From positions 3,348,001-3,412,000 of the forward strand of contig JAVHJL010000005.1 in the NCBI GenBank assembly GCA_036971715.1: a stretch of DNA of 64,000 bases, in the 5' to 3' direction. This DNA comes from Arthrobotrys musiformis. Lineage: Eukaryota; Ascomycota; Orbiliomycetes; Orbiliales; Orbiliaceae. The position numbers were made by a program, and so were the translations under genes. This document shows, piece after piece, positions 33,115 to 44,979 of the stretch (position 1 is the first letter of the stretch; each line of letters opens with the position of its first letter). The notes beneath the pieces are model-generated. The model had not been told where the DNA came from, did no database searches, and worked only from the letters and a program-made list of their open reading frames with translations.

Positions 33115-34158
33115 TCACAAATCATCTTCATTCATGCTATCGATCTCTTTCGCCCCTCCGCCAACGTAACGGAGACCCTTCCCCCACCCTAACCATACAT
33201 CCCACCCAGTAGTCGGCTCCTTCCAGCCCCCTTCCATCCTCGGATTCTTTTCTTTATTTGCAACCCCATCACACATTCCCAGGGTCTCTTCAAGTAACCC
33301 GGGGAATTCAGTTTTCAACGCTTCCGGAGCGTGAATAGTATACTCCCACGGGCCCTTCGTGAGCGGCCATATAGTCTCCACGAGTTCCTTATACACTCTT
33401 TCTCTATACATCTTTACCAGCTCGTTGTAGATAGTTTTATCCGATATACTGCCCAGATCTTCCTTAAAATCCGGGTCCTTGTCAAAGACTCTTGAAAATG
33501 CGCAGATTTCTAAAGTCAGTCGTTCGTCCCGGTCCGCAGTTGATATTAAACTCGCCAGTCTGTCGACTGCAAGGAGTAGTAGCTTCATGGTCGTAAACCC
33601 CGCTTTCTGTACGTCCAGCAGCTTACGGTGATCGCTTATCTCGATCCTAATTTTGCGAAAGCGGTTCCCATATGCAGTCGCAGGAAACGCGTCGTCTGGG
33701 TGAATAAATTCATTTTGGTATGAGAACATAACCGTATTATTCGGAGAATATAAATTTCCGCTAAATTTCAGGGAACCGTGAGCACTGTAACTAGATATAT
33801 AAATATAGAGGGAAACGTACTCCTTCCCTCTGTACCGATAACATAAAATATCCCACGGTGTCTCCTGGGATATGTAATGAATAGTATCGCCATCTTTCGA
33901 AGGAGCATCACTCCTTGAAATGCGTATTGGAAGCACAGTCGTGCCGTAGAATATTTCGGACGCCTCGGCAGATATTTGCTTGTTAACTCTGAGGATTGAT
34001 AGATTGAGGGAAGGAAATTTATAAGGCTCTGTCAGAGAAGCTGGAGATAGTCCTGGAGTATGGAGAACGCATTTATAAATTTCATCTCGGAGCTCGCGTG
34101 GGAGACGGAGAAAAGGGTTGAATGAAGCCCCGGGCTGTTGTTGGGGATTTGAAGTCAT
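33115..34158 (-). CDS. F-box/2EXR-like protein, paralog B
   Basis: Starts at the ATG complementary to 34158-34156; the frame is open further upstream without another ATG. Unspliced it encodes 347 aa. It shares FLRLPRELRDEIYKCVL, LSILRVNKQISAEASEIFYG, FRKIRIEI and ELVETIWPLTKGPWEY with the other paralogs. At the exact place of the family intron there is a GTACGT donor, and 36 nt on (33820-33785) TTACAG. The segment is a multiple of three and stop-free, so it may be either a minimal intron (335 aa if removed) or a stretch that has become coding. The central part is longer than in its relatives. Function unknown; likely the same role as the neighbouring paralogs. Confidence 0.8.
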   Translation of the reverse strand: MTSNPQQQPGASFNPFLRLPRELRDEIYKCVLHTPGLSPASLTEPYKFPSLNLSILRVNKQISAEASEIFYGTTVLPIRISRSDAPSKDGDTIHYISQETPWDILCYRYRGKEYVSLYIYISSYSAHGSLKFSGNLYSPNNTVMFSYQNEFIHPDDAFPATAYGNRFRKIRIEISDHRKLLDVQKAGFTTMKLLLLAVDRLASLISTADRDERLTLEICAFSRVFDKDPDFKEDLGSISDKTIYNELVKMYRERVYKELVETIWPLTKGPWEYTIHAPEALKTEFPGLLEETLGMCDGVANKEKNPRMEGGWKEPTTGWDVWLGWGKGLRYVGGGAKEIDSMNEDDL

Positions 34159-34690
34159 GGTCTCGAGCTCGTCAACTTGGCTTACGCTTGAGACTGGCTG
34201 CCAGATCGCGTTACCCAAATCGAGATCCTAGGCACTAGACATATGGCGAATTCAAACGAACTTTAGTATCGCCAGTAGTATTTCGCCTTTGGCCTGCGTA
34301 ACATATATCGACGTCTCCTGAAGGGGCTACGAGCTAGCCGTCGAGATCGACTTCGCCAGTTAATGTTTACGTTTGTAGTCTTTCGATTCTTGTCACAACC
34401 CTGAGTTTGGTGTTCGTCTGACATGCCACTTCCCAAAAAGAATGCTTGTGTCACGTGGGATATTACACGTGACGTTGTATTTACCACATTTGCAACGCAC
34501 TCCCCAACACATTCTCAAGTTTGGGGGTTTTTAATTACTGCTGTTCGTCCATAGTATCTACCCAGCCACGAGCATTTCCCACATTTCAACATCGCCCAGC
34601 CTCGCAAGGCTGCTTTTTTTTTTTTTGAAGGAAAAGAAGAAAACCCCCACTTTTGACTTCCTCCCGTGCGGGGCAATTAGACTCAGCCTC
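34159..34690. other. Intergenic between divergent genes
   Basis: About 530 bp shared by the divergent promoters of paralog B and the first PNP-NACHT-ankyrin receptor. A T14 tract lies at about 34613-34626. No gene. Confidence 0.5.
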
Positions 34691-34699
34691 TATATAAAT
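34691..34699 (+). promoter_or_regulatory. TATA box of the first PNP-NACHT-ANK gene
   Basis: TATATAAAT, 133 bp before the ATG at 34824, in a CT-rich context. Confidence 0.5.
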
Positions 34700-34823
34700 C
34701 CAAAATCAAACTGGCCTTCAGCGACTTCCTAACCGTAATTAAAGCTTTTATCGCCCCTGTTACTTGTATTATTTACATATTCTAAGTTACTTAAGCTGAG
34801 TTTGGATCAAATTACCGCATGCC

Positions 34824-37800
34824 ATGTCAGCACGCACAACCTTAGAGAGCCCAGATCTCTACACTATAGGGTGGATAGCAGCCCTCCCGATTGAACGCGC
34901 GTCAGCGACCGCTTTGCTTGACGAGCGGCACGATGAGCCAAATGGCTTTTCCCAAAATCAGAGAGATACGAACTCCTATACATGGGGTAGAATGGGCAAA
35001 CATAATATCGTGATTGCCTCTCTTCCGGCAGGATTGTATGGAACAACTTCAGCTGCGACTACGGCGTTAAACCTACTTTCCTCTCTTCCCGATATCAGGA
35101 TCGGTCTTCTCGTTGGAATTGGTGGCGGCATAGCCAGACCCGAAGACGATTACGATATACGACTCGGGGACGTTGTGGTTGGCCAACCTGAGGGGTCTAC
35201 TGGTGGCGTCGTTCAGTATGATCTCAGAAAGGGAACGCCTCGAGGGGGTTACGAACGAAAAGACTTTCTGAATATGCCTCCGTCAGTACTTCTCAATGCA
35301 CTATCAAATCTACAGTCGGAACACTATAGGTTGGAATCCAGGATCCCGCAGATGCTCAAGGAAATGTGGAGATCTAACCCCAAAATGAAATCTCCGAAGC
35401 CCGGTCGAGGATTTTACCATCAAGGCGCCGAGAATGACCGGCTATTTAGATCTTCATCTATTCATAACAAGGGCCGAGATTGTCGTAGTTGTGATAACGA
35501 CCAAGAAATAAAGCGCGAGGTAAGGGGCTCGACCGATCCAGAGATTCACTACGGCATTATCGCGTCAGGTAACACACTAGTCAAGGATGCTGCCACTCGC
35601 GACGATATTCTAGAGCGAGTTGGAGAACAATGTCTTTGTGTCGAGATGGAAGCTGCTGGGTTAATGAATTATTTTCCTTGCCTCGTAATCCGAGGCATAT
35701 GTGACTATGCAGATTCGCATAAAAATGATCGATGGCAGTGTTACGCTTCTGCGACAGCAGCTGCGTTTGGGAAGGAACTTCTTGAATATATTCCAGTTAA
35801 GGGCCTTCAGGAGACGCGAAGGGCAGTAGAAATTCTAGAATCCAGTTAGTCACCCGGTACCCTCTTCTTTATATTTACCTTCGCCATATCTCTAAACCCG
35901 ACCAGTTGAGGAAAAGGTACAAGGAATCCACTCAACGACGAAAGACACGAATACGACAGTTCATGATGGTCAGTCCTTGATTCAGCCTAACCCGGATATC
36001 GACTCTTGTGTAGTTATAAATTCTCACCTGCAAATTTAAACATCAAGTTCTCCATACCGTGCGAAGTGACAGAGACCACAAAATCCTCGACTGGCTCTCG
36101 AGCTTGACTAGCCAAGAAAAACAAACAGACGTTCTATCCCAGCATCAGAGCGGCACCGGGCAACATTTACTATCCAGTAAAATGTTCAGAGATTGGCTAG
36201 ACGGAAACCATAGGATTTTATGGTGTGTCGGATCACGTAAGTGGACCGCAGTTGCGCTTTTACATTTTTGAAGGTGGGATACTGACAAATAATCCACTAC
36301 TAGCTGGAACGGGAAAGACTGTCCTAGCGTATGTATCCCATTCCCAAAGTTCTATTCAATGACTGTGTATGCATGGGAGATTCTAATTACTATTAACTCA
36401 GTTCTATCGTCATTGATGCTATCAGCAACAGAGAGATTTCTGCGTCACAAGAGAGCAAAGCAGGTATAGCGTTTTTATATTGTACTTATGCCGAAAGAAA
36501 TATACAGACGATCGAACGGTTAGTTGGCAGTATCGTCCGCCAACTGATAGTACAATTGCAATGTATCGACATCCCCCTATCAGTTTTGGAACTTTACAAT
36601 CAACACAAACGTTCAAAAACACACCCAAGTACCAATGAACTGTCTAAAGAGCTATGCTCCCTGGTTTTTCGTTTCCCTAAGGTTTACATTATCGTCGATG
36701 CGCTTGACGAATGCGACGATACAAATAAGACAAGGAGTTTACTCTTATCCCAATTGCAGCGCTTAGCCCCCCACGTTCAATTGTTTTTCACATCTCGGCC
36801 TCTAGAGAACATACAACTTGATGCAATTCAGTTCAAAGTTACGGCCCAAGAAGACGATATGCGAAAGTATCTAAGCGCGATGATCAAAGACGAACCTCTT
36901 TTAACAAAATTTTGCGCTGATTATGAAGGACTGGAGGATGAAATTCTTAAAAGAATAGTTAAAAAGGCGAATGGACTGTATGACAAGCACCCAATATTCC
37001 CCATGCACTCGCTTTTTTTTTTTTTAATAATTTCATAATTATATAATGCTAAAATACTACCTAGGTTTCTTCTAGCCAAGTTGCACTTCAAGTCTGTTGC
37101 TGAAGAACTCAGGGCTATGACTGTGATGAGAGCCCTAGTTACTTTACCCGAAGGATTAACTGAAACGTACAATGATGCTTTGAGAAGAATACAAGATGGA
37201 CAACCTAAACGCCGCAGTCAGTTAGCGATGAAGGTTTTGATGCTACTCTCATATGCGCTACGGCCCCTAGAGCTTTGTGAAGTTCAGCATGCGTTGCTGG
37301 CGATGGAAATGGAGGAGGGCGAGCACCGTCTAGGTTTGAGACCAGAAGATGGGACTGGAATCAACCCCAACGACCTATATGATAAGGAATTACTGTTTAC
37401 AGTGTGTGTCGGTATCGTCACATTAGAAGACGAAACTTCCATGGTCCGCTTTATTCACGAGACAGCAGAAAGATACTTTGAGCGTATGCGCATAAAGCTC
37501 TTCCCTGACGCACAGACGAAACTCGCAGCGGCATGTATCAGATACTTGTCGTTCCCCGAATTCAGAGTTAGGTCCTGCCAAACAGCTAAGGAATTTCTAG
37601 CGTATATCTATGGCCAAGGGGCCAAATTCTACGCATACGCCGCGCGCAGTTGGGGTCACTATGCCAGAAACGCTCCAACTTTGACCAAAAGGATTATAGA
37701 TTTTCTAGAATCCCAAGAAGACATGGAAGGTGCGCGACAGGTATTATTCATCATGATATTTTCCGAGGTTCATGCCATTGCTATCGGAAAGGGCGGGACC

Positions 37801-39207
37801 GTCTATGGCAACATCATTTCCAGTATACTACTAGAAATCGACGAGCGGGCACCAAGTCGTCTTACAGGGCTGCACCTCGCAGCTCTTCTTGGACTAACGA
37901 AAGTTGTAGAGGGACTTTTGGAAGATTTAAATGATCCGGACCCAAAAGATATCCGTGGCCTAACGCCACTATGGTTAGCGGCCTATTCGGGGCACGCCGA
38001 TACTGTGAAAACACTCACAGATACCGGGAAAGCAGACCCTGGCGTGTGCTCCCCGTCTCGACAGGTCGGGCTGGGGTTGACGCCATTCTTTCATGCGACT
38101 GCACAAGGCCACCAAGCTGTTTGTGAGGTGATGCTCAATACAGGCAAAGTCGACCCAAATCAAAAACATCCCGCGAGGTTCAGTATCGATACTCCTCGCA
38201 AGTGTTTCAGGACATCCTTGGCGATAGCTTCCGAGAAGGGTGATGCTGCTATTGTTGAGATATTGTTAAAGAATGGGGCCGACTCTGACCTTGGAGATGG
38301 CGACGGAAGGGTGCCGATATTGCTTGCAGCTCAGAACGGCCACGCGGATGTAGTCAAACTACTGGTAAAGGGGAAATGCAACATTAACGCCCAAGATCAG
38401 TATGACGGCGCTAGAAGGTTCAAGTTTGGTAGCTTTTGGTTCGATGACCAGAAACCCCGCCTGGAAGGGAGGGATGGCTTGTCTGTAATACACTGGGCAG
38501 CAACCGCGGAGGGAGACCAAGTTGGGATTGTCAAGTGCCTTTTCGACAATGGCGCTGACATCCTAAGGGCAAGTCAATGGGGGGCGAATGCGCTTTCATT
38601 GGCAGTAATAAGAGGGCATACCGAGATAGTAAAGTTTCTGATAGATAGAGGTGCTGCTGACCTTGAAGCTCGGATGGGAAAGTGGACAGTGCTACACATC
38701 GCAGCAGCGCACCGGAATGCAGAGATGATACAAATTCTTCTAGATAACGGCGTCAAAGTCAATGCAAAAGCCGATGATGGAATGACGCCCTTGTCGATGG
38801 CCGTCATCGGGAGGGAGCGATATTCGAGCATTTGTAGTTACAGCGAAGATCTTCCTGGACGAGACTGGGTGAAAGAGTTACTAGCTTCAACCGACGATAC
38901 GGAAAACCCGGGCAGAACTTTAAACGTTATAAATTTACTGCACCGGTATGACGCGGAACTCGATGCTAAGGATGTGCACGGCCTTACGGCGTTTTACTAT
39001 GCAACTGAGTGCGGGGCAACGAATATAGCGCAACATTTACTCGAGTTGGGAGCCAACGCTCATGCAAGCGATCTCGTGGCCCCGGCCACACCTGATCCCG
39101 ATGATCTTGAAGCATGTTATGACCTCCTAATCGCACAATCAGCTCGGAATATGGAGAACGCCAAAAAGCTTTTGCGCATTCTGGAACACGAACAGCATTA
39201 TATGTAA
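34824..39207 (+). CDS. NLR-like receptor 1: PNP-NACHT-ankyrin
   Basis: Six proposed exons keep phase: 34824-35844, 35906-35968, 36048-36236, 36304-36328, 36402-36977, 37065-39207; product 1338 aa. Residues ~10-335 are a nucleoside-phosphorylase-like domain (YTIGWIAALPIERASA, LLVGIGGGIA, YGIIASGN, CVEMEAAGLM, VIRGICDYAD). A NACHT ATPase follows: HQSGTGQHLLSS before the P-loop, Walker A GSPGTGKT (423-430) assembled from three exons, and Walker B VYIIVDALDECDD. After the winged-helix region about nine ankyrin repeats run to the end, with variable spacing. In fungi such proteins are candidate non-self recognition receptors; the N-terminal domain is the effector and the ankyrins the sensor. Splicing around 35845-36047 is the least certain part; ending the PNP domain as a separate gene at 35849 is the alternative. 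Confidence 0.85.
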
Positions 39208-39719
39208 CCCCGGGGCCAGGCGCTCCTGAGGCAGAGTTATGTTTAGTCGAAAAAGATACGTGTGTGCACGTATACAGGCCACGAGACGACTTACGTCCTC
39301 TGCTTACATCAGCTCGCAAGCGTTTAGGGTACCTGTACGGTAGATCTGGAATTATGACAACTAGAGAAGGAAAAAAGGAGGAAAAGGCTGGCAAGCAAGA
39401 AAGCTAAGACTTAATTAAGGCAACTAGCGAATTCCGAATCAGAGTCCCATATATATACCAATTTGCAATTTGTGCAGATAACAAAAGACAAAACGACCCC
39501 CCAGAACTAAAAAGAATACAAAGTAATTATAAGAGAAATCGTGACAAACTCATTAAAAAATGTAGGAAGAATAGTTATTAGAACGGCGATAGAGATGCAT
39601 AAAATGATGAAAAGAAAAAGTAAAGGGAAAAAAAGAAAAGACGATGCTCTTGCTCCTTATTGATTAAGTAGCTTAAGATCAAGTCTCGCCCAGCAAGACT
39701 TCTCGATATCATTTTACCA
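39208..39719. other. Intergenic between convergent genes
   Basis: About 510 bp, A-rich around 39475-39660. No gene. Confidence 0.5.
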
Positions 39720-40837
39720 TCAATACCTCGACTGAAAATTCATATTCCTCCTGGTCCTCCGAGCAGTAGTCCTAGCCGTACTCTGCAATTTCCTAGTAAC
39801 CCTCATCTTGCCCTCACTCATCGCCCAAAAGCAAGGCTCCGCGACATCCAACAACTGATACCCCTTCTTCTCTTCCACGTCCATACGGCCGTACTCCCCG
39901 TCGCAGGTACTGAAAACCTGCGATACCAGCTTTGGATGTTGTTTTTGTATCTGCAGCGGCATATCGAGGTTATACTCCCATGGACCTGTTATAAAAGGCC
40001 ATATCGTCTCTATAAGCTCTGTATACAAATCTACCGTCTCGTCCCCGGCCTCTTCTCTATACTGGAAGTTTGATAATTCTTCTTTGTATAGGAATAGGGA
40101 GGAGAGTTTGATATCCACCGTCGCGTTTTTCGCGGCGTCGGGTCCGAGGGTTTGTGCTAGGCGGTGAACGAATGGGAGAAGGAGTTTTTTGATACGGGTT
40201 TGCATTACTGTGGGGACGTGGTATTCCTTTAGGGAGTACGGGTAGACGCGTTTATCGATGATATCGAGTCTGATATGTTTTATAAGGTGGCGGTAGGAGG
40301 GGAGGGGGTGGGAGGGGGTGCTTGAGTCTGGAATGTGGGTTGCGAATCTGGGGATGAAGTTTACGGCGCAGAATTCGCCAATATCGTCTCTATATCGAAA
40401 TAAAAAAATAATGTTAGACCTGTGTTTATAGAGTCGGAAATAAGGTAAAAGTGGAGCGTTACGTACCTATCTTTCCATGTGTACCCCACCTCCTCCCACG
40501 GCGATTCATACTGCACTTCGAACAACGTCTGCGGCTCATATCCATCCGTCCGACTCTCGTTGATCACAACTCTCACGGGGAAAACAGTCTCCCCGTAAAG
40601 TATCTGTGACGCTTCGTCATGTATTTGTTTATTTACGTGAAGAATCGAGAGATTGGCCGATGGATGTCCGCGGTCCCGAAATTCAAAGGGTGGACGGTTA
40701 TCAAGAAATGCAGAGATCGGAGCCGAAGGAGCGGTGGGGAAGGAGACGGCGTATTGGTAGATTTTGTCGCGGACGGTGCGGGGCAGGGAGAGAAAAGGGA
40801 AGACTCCAGCGGATGATGTATATGATTCCTTGCCCAT
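39720..40837 (-). CDS. F-box/2EXR-like protein, paralog C
   Basis: Exons 40837-40467 and 40389-39720, with a 77-bp intron (GTACGT donor, GATATAG acceptor, phase 2); 346 aa. Family blocks: FLSLPRTVRDKIYQYAV, LSILHVNKQIHDEASQILYG, WEEVGYTWKD at the splice site, YRHLIKHIRLDIID, IKKLLLPFVHRLAQTL and LYTELIETIWPFITGPWEY. The C-terminus is basic (TARTTARRTRRN), unlike the acidic or neutral tails of A, B and D, and could be a nuclear signal. Function unknown. It lies directly after NLR receptor 1, convergent with it. Both exons show the C-to-G switch (near 40600 and 40085). Confidence 0.85.
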
Positions 40838-41686
40838 TTTTACGTCTTTGGATTGTGCAAAAGAGTGTGTATGTATAGATTACGCGGGGTATGGTGGAGT
40901 AGAGTAGACTTGCACTTGGTGGATTATGATACTAGAAAAATTTTTTCAGGAACTACGAGGCTGTACTGGCCGGTATATATATAGGTCTCCTGAAATAAAA
41001 AAAAATCTAAATATCTCCGAGTACAAGTCTTAGGTCGATCGAGCTTGAGGCATTCGAGAAAGCGAGGAGAACATAACCATGACTATCAGGGGAAAGTTTA
41101 AGTCCAATGCCCGGCATCTCTATCCCTATATATAGGGCCAATGCAAACTAGTTTACCGACATTTGAATGACTATGTGACTCAGGAGTTCATAATTTCGCT
41201 GGTGGTTGACAGAGAGACACGCAATTTCCCTGCCCCCTGAGCCCTTTTCCCTTTGAATTTGCATTCTCGCCTACCCAAGCCTGAAAGACGCCGCGAAAAA
41301 CAAGTTTTTTCCCTTGGTGCAAATGTGGAGCAAGGGAGGAGAAAAAATGAGGGAAGACGCGTCTGGATACGGTGGTTGGACACGGCTTCATGTGATGGCA
41401 CTAACCTGTTTTGGGAGGATTTGAAGCTCGATCCTGGTCAAAGGGTATGGGCACCCCGGTCGATTTGAAACCTTCAATGAGAGACCTGTGCATGACTGGA
41501 TATTAATGCGGGGAGTATTGGCAATCCAACGGGTTCAGCCTCATCGGAACGGCAAACACCTTGCGTCAATGGCAAGTAGGATCGGAGCAAATTCAACAAA
41601 GAAGTCGTGATTCAAAGTCAAATTCATCTACGGACTACGTATACATGACCATCTCGAGGCCAATATAAAAAAAATTTAAAAAAGTC
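40838..41686. other. Intergenic between divergent paralogs C and D
   Basis: About 850 bp. Frames at 41180-41468 on both strands overlap each other and have no homology-like features. A TATA-like run (atataaaaaaaa, ~41662) lies just before the start of paralog D. Confidence 0.5.
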
Positions 41687-43202
41687 ATGGCGGCAAATAC
41701 CTCCCCATTCCTCCGCCTGCCCCGCGAACTCCGTGACGAAATCTATAAGTGCGTGATTTCAACCCGGCCGGATGACAATAACTCATACACCCCAGCCTCG
41801 CGCGCAGTCTACAAATGCCCAACATTCAACACCGCATTACTGAGAGCCAACAAACAAATCCACGATGAACTCGCAGAGATATTTTACGGCCGGACGGTGT
41901 TTCCCATATTGATAGTTTTGAGCAAGATTGGATATGAGGGGCTGTTTATGCCAAGTATGGACATCGGAACGACTTATTATGTTAGCTACAGTGCGCCCTG
42001 GGAAGAGCTGTTTTTCGTGTGCAATGATCGGTACGTGTGAATTTCAATCTTACATTATCGATATATATCTATATCATGTAGCGCCAGTCTGGGAACGAGA
42101 CTGGAGCGACATTATGCTATGTGCTATTATATCTACATCGACATGTGTTCCAGAAATAGCATCTCAGGTCCAAATATACAACATGGACAACACCTAAGCC
42201 TCCTTTGCGAAATCAGAGAAGAAAAGACTAGTACTCTTACAATAAAATCGATTCAAATATAACGAGCTACATGCGCGTATGCGCTCCAGTCCAATTCCCC
42301 TCAGAAGATATATCGATATGCGATATATTCCATAACCGCATGATGGATTCAATAAATGCTTGTTATATGTCTAGACCCGCTATTTTCCATTTATTTTGAA
42401 CGTCAAAGAACATCTCACTTCATTGCGCACAGGCTAATTTCAGATATGTGCCTATTGAATATAATTTGCCGGTCCCAGTGAAATATGGAGACGCAAACTC
42501 TACGCCCCCTACCAGATGGGTCAACCCTACCAAGAAGAAGACTGTATCCCGTAATACCCCCTTCAATCCCCAGGCCCCGATACAAACCAATCAAGCTATA
42601 CTCACAATACAAACAACAGCTACGAACTAGACACCCACTCGAACCTTTCCGCCTCTCAAATCCGAGCCTCAAAACCCGCCCCCAGGTACCGCGGCCTGGT
42701 CCGCCACATAGCTTTCATAATAGACGATAACTGGCCTCTCGGAAAACCCCCCAGTTACCATTACAATACCATGAAGGGCACTCGTTCCATGCTTACGAAA
42801 GTATTAATGCCCTTAGCCTACCGTCTCAACCTGATCTTTAGCAATCCTTCTATCGCCCAAGCTGGCGGGGTGATCGATGTAGAGATTAATGTCATCGATG
42901 CATTATTCTACAAAGCCCCGGAGAGCTGGAAGACCCCTTCCTTCTGGGATACTGGCCGGAATGAAACCGGTAGACTGCGGCCGTTCGACGACTTCGTAGC
43001 CACCTTGGCGCCGCTGGTCACCGGAAGCTGGGTTAGGGACTACAAGTTCAATTTACAGATGGAGGAATTGAAGAATAAGCATCCGGAGTTGGAAGATGTT
43101 ATTCGAATGAAATTGGAAGGTTATTGTATGATATTGCAGGGGACATATGGGGCTCTAACATTGGGAGAGGATACTGGTTCCTGGCCGGAGTTTGATCGGT
43201 AG
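41687..43202 (+). CDS. F-box/2EXR-like protein, paralog D with enlarged intron
   Basis: Exon 1 (41687-42030) encodes FLRLPRELRDEIYKCVI, LLRANKQIHDELAEIFYG and WEELFFVCND, ending at a GTACGT donor in the same phase as the other paralogs. The conserved second half (YRGLVRHIAFIID, LTKVLMPLAYRLN, APLVTGSWVRDYKFNL) resumes in an open frame reaching back to 42555. Joining to the AG at 42618-42619 restores phase and the usual spacing, giving 308 aa but an intron of about 589 bp instead of 36-77 bp. The real acceptor may differ (for example 42595). Either the intron has grown, perhaps by an insertion, or the gene carries a frameshift between 42448 and 42560. Function unknown, as for the paralogs. Confidence 0.6.
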
Positions 43203-43476
43203 TCTCCATTATGAATTGCCCTAAAATTCTAGAGGCCGAAGAATTAAGAGCTTTGCCCGACTGCAAGTTGGGACCTTTTCATACTTAAGGGAATCCCCTG
43301 GGGCGGGGAAGAGTCCCAGCATGTGTTGTTTTTACGAGAAGACTCTACAAATTACAGTATTTAAAGATAGATATATTGTGCTGTAGTAGCTGTAGTATAC
43401 CACTATAGTATGGATTTTATGATCAAGTTCTATGAACACCGTAAAAAAAAAAGTTCAAGGATATCTGCCTCTGGCT

Positions 43477-43547
43477 TCGCCTAAATAGGAGTCGAACATA
43501 TGAAATCGTCCCCAAAAGGACGCACGCTACCGTTGCGTCATCAGGCA
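43477..43547 (-). tRNA. tRNA-like gene, anticodon probably TTG (Gln), atypical
   Basis: The minus strand folds as a 71-nt tRNA. Acceptor TGCCTGA/TTAGGCG (with G-U pairs), D arm ACGC-AACGGTA-GCGT, anticodon stem CGTCC/GGACG, and T arm ATATG-TTCGACT-CCTAT with one mismatch. The anticodon loop is only six nucleotides (TTTTGG), one short, giving TTG if read in the standard position. A T10 run 25 nt downstream (complement of 43443-43452) would terminate Pol III. It may be a true tRNA-Gln with an unusual loop, or a decaying copy. Confidence 0.45.
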
Positions 43548-44979
43548 CCAGTCAGTGTCCGTCCCTCACTCCTAACGACTCTCCTTTGGATCGAGAGTCT
43601 TTTGGCCCCCCGAGACTACCTTGGCCCTAGGGCTAATGGCTTGTCGTATCTCGCTGATATCTCTTCGCATCCCGCAACATTGTTTGCGGGTGGGCAAATG
43701 AAACCATCAGCAAGGGTTCTACCCGATTTCTCCAAAGGAACTGCAGATCGTCAGTACAAGCAACGGGAAGGAACCAAAAAAAAAATGCTCACCTAAAATA
43801 TAATTATCGATTTCCATTTATTCCCTCTTCTTAAAGACGACGTTGTTGGGGACATCTAAAAGGTTTTGGAGAGATACGTAATAACACATAAAAGTCCAAG
43901 TACCACAGATTTATAGCCATTCCAAAACTCCCGTATACATGATCATCTCCATCAACACTCGGTAAAAGGATCTGATGCATCATATCTCCCGGTGAAACGC
44001 ACGCGCCCATTCAAGAATATGCTCAGTGGCGATGGCGAAACACAGCGGCCTCGTCAGGCCCATGCTTCTCTACATCTAGCCGACATTTCACTGCGTCTTA
44101 TTAAACCGTTGGTCGAAAACCGCAACCTTCATCGCCAGGCTAGCGATCTCGCCGTGCAATGAAAAGTCGAATATAGTTCTACTAACGACCTAGGATTATG
44201 AGAAATAGTCATACATCATTCATAGAAGTAATAAATTCACCAAGGTACCAACGCCGCCGAGGAAGACTCTCACTATACGCCACTCTGCAAAATCACCTGG
44301 TGGATAATCTGAACCTTTACTGTATTATAAATTTGTTAAATTTTATAAATCAAATTTAGAAAGATCTTTTGATGGGTAAGTCATACCATTTTATAGGGGT
44401 TGTAAATGCGGATGGCTGGAGGTCGAATGATGCGACGACAAGTTGAGGGCAGTTGAGAGAACATGTTCTTGAATGGTGGCTGAATATTTGGATTGATGGT
44501 GGGATGTAATAGTGAAAGTGGTTTAGAATTTAGTTCGGAGATGGGCAGTTGCCTAGACTATATTAAAGTTATAATATAAAGATCATCTGGTCATGTAATA
44601 CACACATCACATCACGTGAATGCACCTGGGGCTCACAAGCCTGGCCATCTTCTAACTTCGTTCCGATACGTTCCTGGCCTGGTTTTTGGCCCGCAGCTTG
44701 CAGTCGGGTTTAAGTGCGGCGTCACCGCCTTTTAGTTTTTTTTGTTCAAGTATCCAAGGAGGGGCGAGAGCTCAACTAATTTCTGCTATCGTCGTGATAA
44801 CAGCTATAAACCACGAAGATAAATCAAAAAGGAAATCATAACGCCATGATATCATTATACATCGCCCCAAAATATGTGACCCTGAAACGAAAGAGAAAAA
44901 AAAATACATAGACATCCGAATAATCCCAAAGACTCGGTGAACTTGAATCCATCAACAGAGCCTTAAATCTCAATTTTAC
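43548..44979. other. Intergenic, no gene seen
   Basis: About 1.4 kb. A plus frame at 43500-43796 overlaps the tRNA-like gene and is not accepted. AT-rich palindromic stretches (aaattttataaatcaaattt, ~44336-44356) occur. Confidence 0.5.

Noticed and set aside
33115..34218. Longer start for paralog B at 34218
   Set aside because: That codon is TTG; the first ATG, at 34158, precedes the conserved domain directly.
34824..35849. Stand-alone nucleoside phosphorylase gene
   Set aside because: The frame does stop at 35849, but a GTTAGT donor just before the stop and in-phase downstream exons rebuild the common PNP-NACHT-ankyrin receptor; kept as the alternative model.
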